The notes beneath the pieces are model-generated. The model made no database searches and was not told the DNA's origin. It saw only the letters and a list, made by a program, of their open reading frames with translations. A stretch of 64,000 nt of DNA, from assembly GCA_963205275.1 (NCBI GenBank), contig CAUJIH010000047.1, positions 42,401 to 106,400 of the forward strand, given 5' to 3'. This stretch comes from Verrucomicrobiota bacterium (GTDB lineage Bacteria; Verrucomicrobiota; Verrucomicrobiia; Verrucomicrobiales; DEV007). Both the position numbers and the translations under genes were made by a program. Below are positions 54,639 to 63,555 of this stretch, piece by piece (the stretch's first letter is position 1; every line of letters starts with the position of its first letter).

Positions 54639-55505
54639 ATGAGGGATCTGCTCAAAGCCTTCCCCCGAGTGATGGGAATCGTCAATATTAATGACGACTC
54701 CTTTTCTGGTGATGGGACGCTGGATGTGCAATCTGCCTTGGCAAGCGCCCGGCGGATGATCACCGCCGGAGCAGATCTGATCGACGTCGGGGCTGAGAGC
54801 GCCCGCACCAATCGCTCTGCCATCGGGGTCCGGGAGGAGATCGCCCGACTTCTGCCTTTTCTCGACAGTTTCGGCACTCTGTGCGAGGAGTTGCGTCCGA
54901 GGGATTCCCTCCAGATCTGGCCTCCTCTGCTGTCCGTCAATACCTGGCGTCCAGAAGTAGCAGAAGCGGTGCTACGAACCGGGCAGGTGCATCTGCTCAA
55001 CGACATCGGTGGCTTAGTGGACGACGCCAACGCTCGTCTGTGCTTTGAATACGGAGCCTCCCTCTTGCTCATGCACACGGTCGGGCAGCCGAAGGAAGCT
55101 CATACACATCAGCGATACTCGGACATCTGGAGTGAGTTGGAGGCCTTTTTCGATGATCGAATCCGCCGTGCCCGCCGAGCTGGCTTGGGAGAGAACAGTC
55201 TCATCCTTGATCCCGGCATCGACTTCGCCAAACAGTGCGATGACAATCTCGCGATCTATCGTGATCTCGAACGTCTGCAGCACTACGGGCTGCCGGTACT
55301 TTTACCCATCTCCCGCAAAACTGTGGTGGGTGACGTCCTCGATCTCCCCGAGCCGAAGGATCGCGATGCAGGGACGATCGCCTGCCTCGTGCGCGGACTG
55401 GTGGCACGAGTGGATATTTTTCGGGTTCACAATGTCCGTGCGACGGCTGACAGTGTGCGTGCAATCGCCGCGATCCAAGGGATGACCGCTGGGAAGGTGG
55501 GCTGA
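54639..55505 (+). CDS. folP: dihydropteroate synthase (divergent)
   Basis: 288 residues, starting MRDLLKAFPRVMGIVNIN. It condenses dihydropterin pyrophosphate with p-aminobenzoate in folate synthesis. Recognisable: the first loop NINDDSFSGDG, the second VGAESARTNRS (usually GGESTRPG), SVNTW (usually S.DT), LLNDIGG, LLMHTVGQP, LILDPGIDFAK, LLPISRKTVVG (the SRK lysine) and RVHNVRAT. Several normally invariant positions differ, most notably Asp to Asn in SVNTW and loss of STRPG. It may be the sole folP of the organism or a paralogue; no other folate gene lies nearby. 131 bp after nrdA. Confidence 0.85.
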   Translation: MRDLLKAFPRVMGIVNINDDSFSGDGTLDVQSALASARRMITAGADLIDVGAESARTNRSAIGVREEIARLLPFLDSFGTLCEELRPRDSLQIWPPLLSVNTWRPEVAEAVLRTGQVHLLNDIGGLVDDANARLCFEYGASLLLMHTVGQPKEAHTHQRYSDIWSELEAFFDDRIRRARRAGLGENSLILDPGIDFAKQCDDNLAIYRDLERLQHYGLPVLLPISRKTVVGDVLDLPEPKDRDAGTIACLVRGLVARVDIFRVHNVRATADSVRAIAAIQGMTAGKVG

Positions 55506-55510
55506 CAATC

Positions 55511-56218
55511 CTATGGCGCAGTCGAGTTCTCGCTCGCAATCGGTGCATCCGGTCGCAGTGCTCTGTTTTCTAGAAGAGCGATTTTCAGCCTTTCCGTCTT
55601 AGATTCTCGATAGAGGAACGCGAGATAATGAATGGACTTCTCCGCTCTCCATGTCTCAAGAAGCTGATTCTGAACGCTGACACGAATCTCTTTCCCGTCG
55701 ATCACGGGGGCTTGATACTCCTGTTGCGGCGAGAGTGTGACAAGATGCCCTGACACATTCACCTGAATTAGAGGAGATTTCAAAAAGGAGACTAGGGACA
55801 GACGGGGCTCGGAATCAGACTTCGTCGCCTCCTCGGACATGAGATGACACCGAATGCGCGATGGCCCCAATGCCCCTGCCGACTGATCCGTAGCAGCATC
55901 GTAGCTGGTTACGGTGAGCACTTTTCCGGACTCAACCTTCAACTCCATACGAAATACCTTCGGAGTCGCAGTCGCATTCCGAATCTCGAGCGAATGATTC
56001 CCAGGAAAAATGGCTATGATTCCGGAATTATCACCGATGGAAAGCGGTTCTCCGTCGTTCAGGATCAATTCTCCCATAGCGACATAGCTGGGTTCAGAGA
56101 GAGTGATGAGATTCAGTATCCTGACATACCCAACTTCCGGGTGAGACGACTGAGCCAAGGCATCATGAGAAGAAATAACGCAGAGCGAGAGCAGGATCAA
56201 TGAAATGCGGGCAGACAT
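55511..56218 (-). CDS. secreted protein of unknown function at the end of cassette 2
   Basis: 235 residues from ATG 56218, which opens a signal peptide (1-22, ending ALAQ); the frame is open upstream, but that part lies inside the cassette A gene and is not protein-like. The mature part is beta-rich and starts with HPEVGYVRILNL; it carries LILNDGEPLSIG and HSLEIRN segments, like a small OmpA-linked or DUF4397-like beta-sandwich, but I do not recognise it. It follows cassette A after 7 bp on the same strand and converges on folP with 5 bp between stops, so it is the fifth gene of the cassette operon. Confidence 0.65.
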   Translation of the reverse strand: MSARISLILLSLCVISSHDALAQSSHPEVGYVRILNLITLSEPSYVAMGELILNDGEPLSIGDNSGIIAIFPGNHSLEIRNATATPKVFRMELKVESGKVLTVTSYDAATDQSAGALGPSRIRCHLMSEEATKSDSEPRLSLVSFLKSPLIQVNVSGHLVTLSPQQEYQAPVIDGKEIRVSVQNQLLETWRAEKSIHYLAFLYRESKTERLKIALLENRALRPDAPIASENSTAP

Positions 56219-56225
56219 CGTAGTT

Positions 56226-59200
56226 TCAGGGTTCGCGTGTAGAAAAAACCTCCATCTGGACGCGCTCGATCCGTCCTGTAGAATCCCGAATCGGGCGTGC
56301 AAACACATCGCGGATACAGTGTCGCCGGGCGACGACCTCTCCTGTGGTCCGATGGAATACTTCGGCAGCCGTGTGAATCCGAAAATGACGGCTCGAGAGT
56401 GTGGTCGCGTGAAAGAGTCGGGCGAAAGGCTCCTCAGCTTCGGCGTCATTGTGGTGCTCGGGTAGGGCCTCATGTCGTCGAAGAAGTTCAGAAAAAACTC
56501 GTGCGAGATGAGACGGACTATAAAACGGGCGAGCTGCGATCAAACCGTCTGCGATTTCCGGGATTGCTTCCTCTCGGATGGCACTGCGCACGAATTCACG
56601 CGATCCCTCGCGCTCGTATTCGGGTGTATCGAAACGATTCTTTGTAATACGAAGATCACTGGAAACCGACGGCCCTCGGAGGAGCGTTTCGACTTCAAAC
56701 CGTGTCGGAACTGTGTTCAGATTCATCTGTCCGTAGATGAGAGCATAGGCTCCTTGGGCATTGAGGTCGGCATCATAGACGAGTGAATAGGGTTTCATCG
56801 CCGACCTTACAGGGTCAGATGCTGTGGGTGGCGGGCGGTGGATGTCGGGATCGTAGTGAAGATAGAGCGCTGCATCATTTCCCGCTGCTGATCGCAGATT
56901 CGTACCCGGATATCCAGTGTGAAACAGATCGAGCCACTGACTCGCTCGCATCCCCGGCCTGTCAAAGAGGGCATGCTCGGGGCGTCCGATGCGTAGCGTA
57001 TTTCCCCCACCCCAGCTCTTGCCCGGCTGTGCGGTGATCGGGAGGCTCTTCAAGGAAGTTTCTCGCAAGGTGTCGTAGTGGTGGGTTAGCGGCTGGGTAA
57101 CGGAGAAATCGCTCTCGATATTCTCCGGTTTCGGAATCCACATCACAGGATCATGAATATGTCCCAGTTCAGTCACGGAAAAGAATCGCCCGAGCTGAGA
57201 GAGTCGCCACGGAGCAAAGGCTGCCTCCTCCGGATTGACTGGACGCCGGAAGAGTTCAGGAGTTTCCTCGTCACTTTTTGGAGACTGTCGAGGATGGGAC
57301 GAATCGTATCCTCGGTCCGGCCAGTCACGGACGCGAACCTGGTCTTTCAGTAGATCGGGTCTGGAAGAGGTAACTTTGTCCGAGTCAAAATTCCTGTATC
57401 CTGGCGATGCGCGGAGCCGATAGAGTGAGTTCTCGGCTGTGGTACGGGAAAACCAAGGCATCCACGGATCACCTAAATGAGAACCAACCGGCGTCGGGGC
57501 GGCTCCAAATTCTTCGGCGGATAGGTTCGGTATCGCCAAACGCATAAATGATTCTCCCGACTGCATCACCGACGGCTGGCGCGCAAAGAAAAATCCATGG
57601 CGGGGCTTGCTCGGGAGATCCCCAGGATCGGCGCGGCCACATCGATCCACGAGATCGTCGCCGAGAAACAACTCATACTGCGCCCGCACGGACGCATTCG
57701 TTACCCCGCGTAGATCCTGGATCACTGGAAAAGCCACAAGAGGCGGGCGAGGAATGAGAATCTCCCATCGAATCGCACCGAACTGCACGATCTCATAGTG
57801 ACCCGGAGGAACAGAGACCGAAATTCCGCCAGAGGTAGGAAAGGCCTCGTCCGAGACTCGAGTCGAGTCCGGGATTTCGTACCACTTAGAATTTGCCTGA
57901 AATTTCAGCGAATCTAGGAAACGAAATCGGAGCCGAACATTCGACATCGCTACCCCCTGATCGAATGGATTCCAGAATTCTGCATACGGAGTCGCTTCGA
58001 AAATAATGAGATCCGACTTATCCTGCACCTTGTAGCCGATGTATCGGAATCGAACAAAAAACTCGTTTACCGGGCAGTAGGCGTCTACACCTCGAAATTT
58101 TCGATCCTTGGCATTTTTCGTATTTGATGGCAACGAGGGCTTTCCATCCTCGTCTACGTAATCGATCACGTTCGCCGCGAGTGTCCCCAGATAGCTCTCA
58201 TCCGGCGGGAAACCTCCCTTTCTGTCTTCATATCTCGGAAGATTTCTCGAAACTAGGTCGGCGATCTTCAGATCCCTCTCTGCCACCAGCGTATTCAGAT
58301 TGTATCGAGATTTCCCCTCATCCACATACCCATGACCATAAGGAATCATGGGAATCGCTCGATAGGGAGATAAACCATATGCGAAACGACTGCGATTCGC
58401 ATCAGGAGAGCTGCTCGCGAAATCAAATGGATGCTTTCCCTTCTCATTCCCAAGAAGTGGCCATGACTGAAGAACGATCTCGCGAGTCGATAATCCCGGA
58501 ACGATCTGATTCGTAAAACTTTGTCCTCGTAGGACTGACGGGAAGCGATACAAAGTCCCCGATGTAGACGATAGTGGAAATGCCTTCGGATTTCCCACAC
58601 GAGAATCTCTCGCCCGATATCCGGTCATGATCGCAGCGGTGGATGCCTCGTTCGCAGTGATCGATACGGCATCTCGATTTGGATAGCCTTCGAGGTCCTC
58701 AATCCAATAGGTAAAACGAGCGCCCCAGGGAGAGTGTGAATCCGATGGAGGAGACAGCTCTTCGATTCCCAGTTCCGGAGTGGACAATTCGGTGATGACA
58801 GATCCTTGGGCATCCAGTTCACTGAGTGGCGGCAGTTCAATCAAATCCCGCCGTGTACTCCCCAGGAACTCCACCACCGGCGCTGCCAGAGACTGATCTG
58901 CGAGGGCGCTCGTTTCGATTGCGTCGAAATTGGGCATAGCACTTGTCTGAGTATTACCTCCGGCAAACAGCGGCGTGTGAGTGAGGGTCTCATGCGAAGG
59001 TGTCGTTAGAAAGGTGTAGCGATCCTTTCCCGACGCTCCCGTTCCGCCCCGAACCATGGTCACGAAGTAATCGTCATTCGCGACCAGAGGACTTAGCCTA
59101 GCTAGCGCGGTGGCAAAGGCAGCTTCCTCCGCTAGCTTAGCTCGCACAGATGCACTGATAGGCCTCGTGATCTCCACCTCATTGCGAGAGAGGGAGAGCA

Positions 59201-59300
59201 GGAAAATCACGATCAGAGCGAGCGCTGACACGAGAATGAGAGTCAGGAGCAATGCTACGCCGGAGCGAGAAGATGGAGAAGTTCCACGAGCCTTTCTCAT
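56226..59300 (-). CDS. Verru_Chthon cassette protein A
   Basis: 1024 residues from ATG 59300, a start that overlaps the C-protein stop by four bases; the frame is open 34 codons further upstream but those sit inside gene C. A single hydrophobic helix (about 15-35, VALLLTLILVSALALIVIF) follows a Ser/Arg-rich leader, and the remainder is a long extracytoplasmic domain. The helix and the following SRNEVEITR...AEEAAFATALARL resemble GspK/PilX-like minor pseudopilin openings. Length and position fit family A. There is no enzyme motif; an assembly role in a pseudopilus or secretion structure is an inference. Confidence 0.8.
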   Translation of the reverse strand: MRKARGTSPSSRSGVALLLTLILVSALALIVIFLLSLSRNEVEITRPISASVRAKLAEEAAFATALARLSPLVANDDYFVTMVRGGTGASGKDRYTFLTTPSHETLTHTPLFAGGNTQTSAMPNFDAIETSALADQSLAAPVVEFLGSTRRDLIELPPLSELDAQGSVITELSTPELGIEELSPPSDSHSPWGARFTYWIEDLEGYPNRDAVSITANEASTAAIMTGYRARDSRVGNPKAFPLSSTSGTLYRFPSVLRGQSFTNQIVPGLSTREIVLQSWPLLGNEKGKHPFDFASSSPDANRSRFAYGLSPYRAIPMIPYGHGYVDEGKSRYNLNTLVAERDLKIADLVSRNLPRYEDRKGGFPPDESYLGTLAANVIDYVDEDGKPSLPSNTKNAKDRKFRGVDAYCPVNEFFVRFRYIGYKVQDKSDLIIFEATPYAEFWNPFDQGVAMSNVRLRFRFLDSLKFQANSKWYEIPDSTRVSDEAFPTSGGISVSVPPGHYEIVQFGAIRWEILIPRPPLVAFPVIQDLRGVTNASVRAQYELFLGDDLVDRCGRADPGDLPSKPRHGFFFARQPSVMQSGESFMRLAIPNLSAEEFGAAPTPVGSHLGDPWMPWFSRTTAENSLYRLRASPGYRNFDSDKVTSSRPDLLKDQVRVRDWPDRGYDSSHPRQSPKSDEETPELFRRPVNPEEAAFAPWRLSQLGRFFSVTELGHIHDPVMWIPKPENIESDFSVTQPLTHHYDTLRETSLKSLPITAQPGKSWGGGNTLRIGRPEHALFDRPGMRASQWLDLFHTGYPGTNLRSAAGNDAALYLHYDPDIHRPPPTASDPVRSAMKPYSLVYDADLNAQGAYALIYGQMNLNTVPTRFEVETLLRGPSVSSDLRITKNRFDTPEYEREGSREFVRSAIREEAIPEIADGLIAARPFYSPSHLARVFSELLRRHEALPEHHNDAEAEEPFARLFHATTLSSRHFRIHTAAEVFHRTTGEVVARRHCIRDVFARPIRDSTGRIERVQMEVFSTREP

Positions 59301-60541
59301 CGAATCCTTTTTGGTAAGGTGAGACGTATCCTCTTTTCGCGACAGTTTCGTACAATACGTTCCTCTGTCGGATTGAGACCTCCGGCACCTGCCTTCGCCC
59401 AATCGACGACCCAGTCTTCGTATCGCGTAAGGCTTGCAGCGATCTCCTGAGAGATCGTGCCGATCACCAGATCAATGACATCTGGAGCGACGAGAGCCGG
59501 CCACTCATCTCCCTGCGAGCCCACTACATTTCGATTCAGTTCCCGCGCGCTGATCAGACGAGTCCTCCCGTTCGGCAATTCCACCCGTCGATAGGGGGTC
59601 AGTTCAAATCGTACAACACGCTCACACACCACGTCATCCGGAAATACAATTTCATGAATCGGATTTGCCGGGTCGGACCAGTCCTGAGCCGAGCCATGCG
59701 ACGGATGAAAGTCGGGCGGTGGGGCGATCAATCTTTCCGAAATCGCTCCATTAGGCCATGGATGAACGATGGAGCGGACCCGATCTGTCTTCGATTTTCG
59801 GGCATCCTCAACCGGAACCAAACGACGAGAGAATAGAAATGGGAATTTCCCATTTCCAAAATGTCCGTTTCGCACTGCTGCTGGATTTATTCCATCAAGA
59901 GGAAGTCCTTCCTTCATCGAGTTTTCCGCCCATCCATCATCGATTTGTCCCGACACAAATCGAAGAATCCCATCTGCATACCCCTCTGCAGATGGATGTC
60001 CGCCGGGCCGAAAGTGGCGAAACAGCTTCATGCCAGCCCTACTCTGCGGATGAATTGGATCATTCTTCGCATATGCTACGTAGTAGCCCACGAGAGCAGT
60101 AGTCCCCGCCGCTGAGGTCGTATTCCCACCGGCTTCTCTCGCAAAAGCGAGCGAACTAAACTCCGGAGCCGCATTTGCAAAGCTGCGCTTGTTCAGAGAG
60201 CCTGTTCCTTCCCTGCGATTCACTTCGAAGGGAAGAAAAAAGCGGTTTTCAAAAAACTCCCGCTGTACCGGACTACTTCTTGGTGGTAGCCTCGCGGTTC
60301 CGACGGTGCGCACAGAGCAATGGGCGCTGAGATCCCGCTCCATGAACTCCAGAATCAACCTCACACCCGAGGAAGACTCGCTCCCATCTGTCCCGTTGCG
60401 AAAGGACGCTAGGGCAACTGAAAGCATGGCCGAAAGAGCGTAGATAAGGATCGAGAGAACTCCCATGGCTGCCAGTAGTTCGACGAGACTCGTCCCTTTC
60501 TGCCCTGCCACAGACTCGCACGAATGCTTCGTCCCCTTCAT
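59297..60541 (-). CDS. Verru_Chthon cassette protein C
   Basis: 414 residues. The prepilin motif is GTSLVELLAAM with Glu at +5, followed by a hydrophobic helix (about 20-45); the soluble part is about 370 residues. Size and position between B and A fit family C, as in cassette 1. It overlaps both neighbours by four bases. The GTSLVEL variant replaces Phe with Thr at mature position 1, which prepilin peptidases tolerate less well but do accept. Confidence 0.8.
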   Translation of the reverse strand: MKGTKHSCESVAGQKGTSLVELLAAMGVLSILIYALSAMLSVALASFRNGTDGSESSSGVRLILEFMERDLSAHCSVRTVGTARLPPRSSPVQREFFENRFFLPFEVNRREGTGSLNKRSFANAAPEFSSLAFAREAGGNTTSAAGTTALVGYYVAYAKNDPIHPQSRAGMKLFRHFRPGGHPSAEGYADGILRFVSGQIDDGWAENSMKEGLPLDGINPAAVRNGHFGNGKFPFLFSRRLVPVEDARKSKTDRVRSIVHPWPNGAISERLIAPPPDFHPSHGSAQDWSDPANPIHEIVFPDDVVCERVVRFELTPYRRVELPNGRTRLISARELNRNVVGSQGDEWPALVAPDVIDLVIGTISQEIAASLTRYEDWVVDWAKAGAGGLNPTEERIVRNCREKRIRLTLPKRIR

Positions 60542-61059
60542 CGCACCCGAATCCTAGTTACGAATTGCTCTTCAGATCTCACGCTTTCAGCGGCTTGCGC
60601 AGGTTGGGCCACGCTGAGATTGACATCCATCAGGGAATTCGTCGATTCCGATATGCTCAGTTCGATCTGCAGCAGGTAAAAAGCCTCACGAGGGAGACCA
60701 CTTCCCGATTCCCAGGCGGATACATCGACCTGATTCAAAAAGTAACCGTCTGCATCGAAGGAAAAACAGGCTCTGGAGTCTCCCTTCGTCAAATTCGTGA
60801 GCAATATGAGAGTCTCTTCCGCAAACCCGATCTCGAGCGTCCCATCTTTCCCGACGACGATCCCCTCGACTGCCTTCATTGCGATCCGAGCTGCGTTGTC
60901 CTGATCGCGAGCAAGAGATTGCATCGAGTGACTGCTCGCCAACAGAGCCAAGAGAGGCAAGGCCACTGCCGAAACAATCCCTGTGGAAATCGCGACCTCC
61001 ACGAGAGAATAGCCCCTGCTATGACACCTGAGATTCTTTGATCGCACCCGATAGTTCAT
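60538..61059 (-). CDS. Verru_Chthon cassette protein B
   Basis: 173 residues from ATG 61059, which gives the 4-bp overlap with gene D; the frame runs 17 codons upstream. The motif is RGYSLVEVAISTGIV with Glu at +5 and a hydrophobic helix to about 40. The soluble part of about 130 residues is shorter than in cassette 1. Its stop overlaps the C start. Confidence 0.78.
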   Translation of the reverse strand: MNYRVRSKNLRCHSRGYSLVEVAISTGIVSAVALPLLALLASSHSMQSLARDQDNAARIAMKAVEGIVVGKDGTLEIGFAEETLILLTNLTKGDSRACFSFDADGYFLNQVDVSAWESGSGLPREAFYLLQIELSISESTNSLMDVNLSVAQPAQAAESVRSEEQFVTRIRVR

Positions 61060-61784
61060 CCCTCGTTGAGCACACGAATGAATCCAGTCTTCCAAAACAC
61101 CTCCACCCACGTCACGACTGGCAACTGACGCCCATCGACTCCTGTCCGATTCCCCGTAAAAAACCGTTCTCCCGTCCTCGAGTCGTAATAACCTTCCGCG
61201 ATACCCATCAACAAGGCATCCGCATCAGCGAAAGCCGGAGTCTTCACGCCTCCGTCCGCTCCGAAAATTAGACAATGTGTAGGGATCGTCTCACGCTCCT
61301 CTCCGTCTCCCGCTGCGACTGAAAAACCATCTGGCCACGGGAAATCGTGAACCGTCTTGATCTCCTCTCCGGGGCTGAGATCATGATCCCTCCCCTTCGC
61401 GAAGATCGTTCCTTCTGGAAGTCGTCGCCATGTTGAAGAACGGCGGAACTCGGCGGGCTTTTCGATCCCATCGTCCGACTCTTCCGCGCCTTGGAGACGA
61501 AAAAGCGCATAGGCTCGGCAAGCCAAGCGAGTCGATGTCTCACCAGTGAAGCCAACAGCGCGCTCCTCTCCCATCGCGACTGCCTCGGCTCGTGCCCGAA
61601 TGAGAAATGATGTCAGTTCATGGGCGGAGGCCCTCCGCGAAGGAGCTAGCGGGACAATATTCGGCACTGCCAAAGCCAGCAGCATCGATATCACCGCGAT
61701 GACTGCCAGTAACTCCAGTAAGGAGAATGCGGATCGGCCAATGCATTGACGACTGATTCTCAGCACTGGATTCCGAGCCCGCAT
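61056..61784 (-). CDS. Verru_Chthon cassette protein D
   Basis: 242 residues; first gene of the second cassette. Prepilin motif SAFSLLELLAVIAVISM with Glu at +5, then a GspH-like opening (LTSFLIRARAEAVAMGEERAVGF). It heads the order D-B-C-A, unlike cassette 1, where D is last. The upstream region to zwf (61785-61871) is short, so its promoter lies in or near the end of zwf. Confidence 0.8.
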   Translation of the reverse strand: MRARNPVLRISRQCIGRSAFSLLELLAVIAVISMLLALAVPNIVPLAPSRRASAHELTSFLIRARAEAVAMGEERAVGFTGETSTRLACRAYALFRLQGAEESDDGIEKPAEFRRSSTWRRLPEGTIFAKGRDHDLSPGEEIKTVHDFPWPDGFSVAAGDGEERETIPTHCLIFGADGGVKTPAFADADALLMGIAEGYYDSRTGERFFTGNRTGVDGRQLPVVTWVEVFWKTGFIRVLNEG

Positions 61785-61871
61785 GAACGCAGGGTGTCAA
61801 AATCCGTCGATCCGGTCAAGCACCTTGCCTCGGATTTTTCAGAAATCTATCCAATCAGTCATCTCCGCTGC

Positions 61872-63440
61872 TCAGAGCCGCCTCCACTCATGCCCGTGGC
61901 GACGGAGTAGCTCATCGGCTTCGCGGGGACCCCACGATCCGGCGGGATACTCGGCCATCTTGGGTGGATTCGTCGACTTCTGCCAAGCATTTTCAATTTG
62001 GTCGATGTAACGCCATGCATATTCGACCTCGTCCTTGCGAGCAAAGAGCGTCGCATCGCCCGCCATCGCGTCGAGCAGCAGTCTCTCATAGGCCTCCGGA
62101 CTATTCGCACCGAAACTGGTCTGGTAGAGAAAGTCCATCTTCACCGGCTGAAGCATCGCTGCCGGACCGGGGCGTTTGGAGCGTATCCCGAGCGAGATTC
62201 CCTCATTCGGTTGAATGCGGATGACGAGAACATTGCCAGGCAATTCCTCTGCTCCGGGCGAGGCATTGAACAGTACGCGAGGAGCCTGTTTGAAGTGGAT
62301 AGAAATCTCCGTCCCCTTGCGTGCGAGCCGCTTTCCCATGCGAACATAAAAGGGAACACCCGCCCAGCGCCAGTTGTCGATCATCACACGCAGAGCGACG
62401 AAGCTCTCAGTCATGGAGCCGGGATTCACCCTGTCCTCGCGCCTGTAGCCGGGCACCTCCACGCCGTTCACTGTCCCGGCGGTATACTGCGCACGCACCA
62501 CATTCTCCGCCACATCCTCCACGTTGCGAAATCCACGCAAGCACTTCAGCACTTTTACCTTTTCGTCGCGCACTCCGTCGGCGGACAAATCGGCAGGTGG
62601 CTCCATCGCCACTAGGCTGAGGAGTTGCAGCAAGTGATTCTGCACCATGTCGCGCAAAGCACCGGCCTTGTCATAGTAGCCACCGCGTCCCCCCTCCATC
62701 CCCAAGTGCTCTGCACAGGTAATCTGGACGTGATCGATGAAGCGATTGCTCCACAGAACCTCGAAAAGATGATTCGCGAAGCGCAGCACCATGATGTTCT
62801 GTGCCGTTTCCTTGCCTAGGTAGTGATCGATGCGGTAAGTGTGTGCCTCAGCGAAGGTATCATTCACCACCTGGTTCAACTGCTGAGCCGTCGCCAGATC
62901 CGTGCCGAAAGGCTTTTCTACGACCGCTCGCGCCCATCCGTTCTTCGAGTGATTCAGGCCTGACTGACGTAAGTGAAGCAGGATATCGTCAAAAAATTCC
63001 GGAGCAGAGGCGAGGTAAAACAAGCGATTCGGGCTGGCTCCAGCCTTCTCCATCGCATCAAGTTTCTTCTTTAAACTGAGATAGCCCGCCTGATCGCCGA
63101 ACTCACTCTGGTGGTAGCTGATACTTTGAGAGAACTGTGCCCACAGGTCGTCATTGTGTCCCTGGCGTGAGACCTCGCGATTCAGTTTTTCCAAATCTGC
63201 GCGAAATTCCTCGTCTGTTTTCTCCCTGCGAGCAAAGCCCACCACGCGCAATCCGGCAGGCAGATCGCCCGTCGCCGCGAGATTGTACAGAGCGGGGACG
63301 AGTTTACGGTGCGTCAGATCGCCCGTCGCTCCGAAGATGACGAGGATGCAGGGTTCAGGATAATTGCGAATGCTCAGATCAGCTTCGCGAAAGGGGTTTT
63401 CTTCCATCGGTGGGAAATGAACCCGCAGATTGGTGGGCAT
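61872..63440 (-). CDS. zwf: glucose-6-phosphate 1-dehydrogenase
   Basis: 522 residues (ATG 63440; an in-frame ATG 11 codons later begins MEENPFREADL and is as plausible). First step of the oxidative pentose phosphate pathway, making NADPH. Motifs: NADP-binding IFGATGDLTHRKLVPALY, the substrate loop RIDHYLGKE with the catalytic His, EKPFGTDL, and the C-terminal domain containing EYAWRYIDQIENAW. No gnd or pgl gene is adjacent. Its gene precedes the second cassette on the same strand, 87 bp away. Confidence 0.95.
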   Translation of the reverse strand: MPTNLRVHFPPMEENPFREADLSIRNYPEPCILVIFGATGDLTHRKLVPALYNLAATGDLPAGLRVVGFARREKTDEEFRADLEKLNREVSRQGHNDDLWAQFSQSISYHQSEFGDQAGYLSLKKKLDAMEKAGASPNRLFYLASAPEFFDDILLHLRQSGLNHSKNGWARAVVEKPFGTDLATAQQLNQVVNDTFAEAHTYRIDHYLGKETAQNIMVLRFANHLFEVLWSNRFIDHVQITCAEHLGMEGGRGGYYDKAGALRDMVQNHLLQLLSLVAMEPPADLSADGVRDEKVKVLKCLRGFRNVEDVAENVVRAQYTAGTVNGVEVPGYRREDRVNPGSMTESFVALRVMIDNWRWAGVPFYVRMGKRLARKGTEISIHFKQAPRVLFNASPGAEELPGNVLVIRIQPNEGISLGIRSKRPGPAAMLQPVKMDFLYQTSFGANSPEAYERLLLDAMAGDATLFARKDEVEYAWRYIDQIENAWQKSTNPPKMAEYPAGSWGPREADELLRRHGHEWRRL

Positions 63441-63555
63441 TGCAAATGAATTGATGGGTGCTCAGAAAATCTTCTCGCGACAGAACTAAGTAATTTTCTG
63501 GACGAGCTTTCATCTTCTGTTTACAGGACGCGGTTCGGTCTTACCGTTACGCGTT

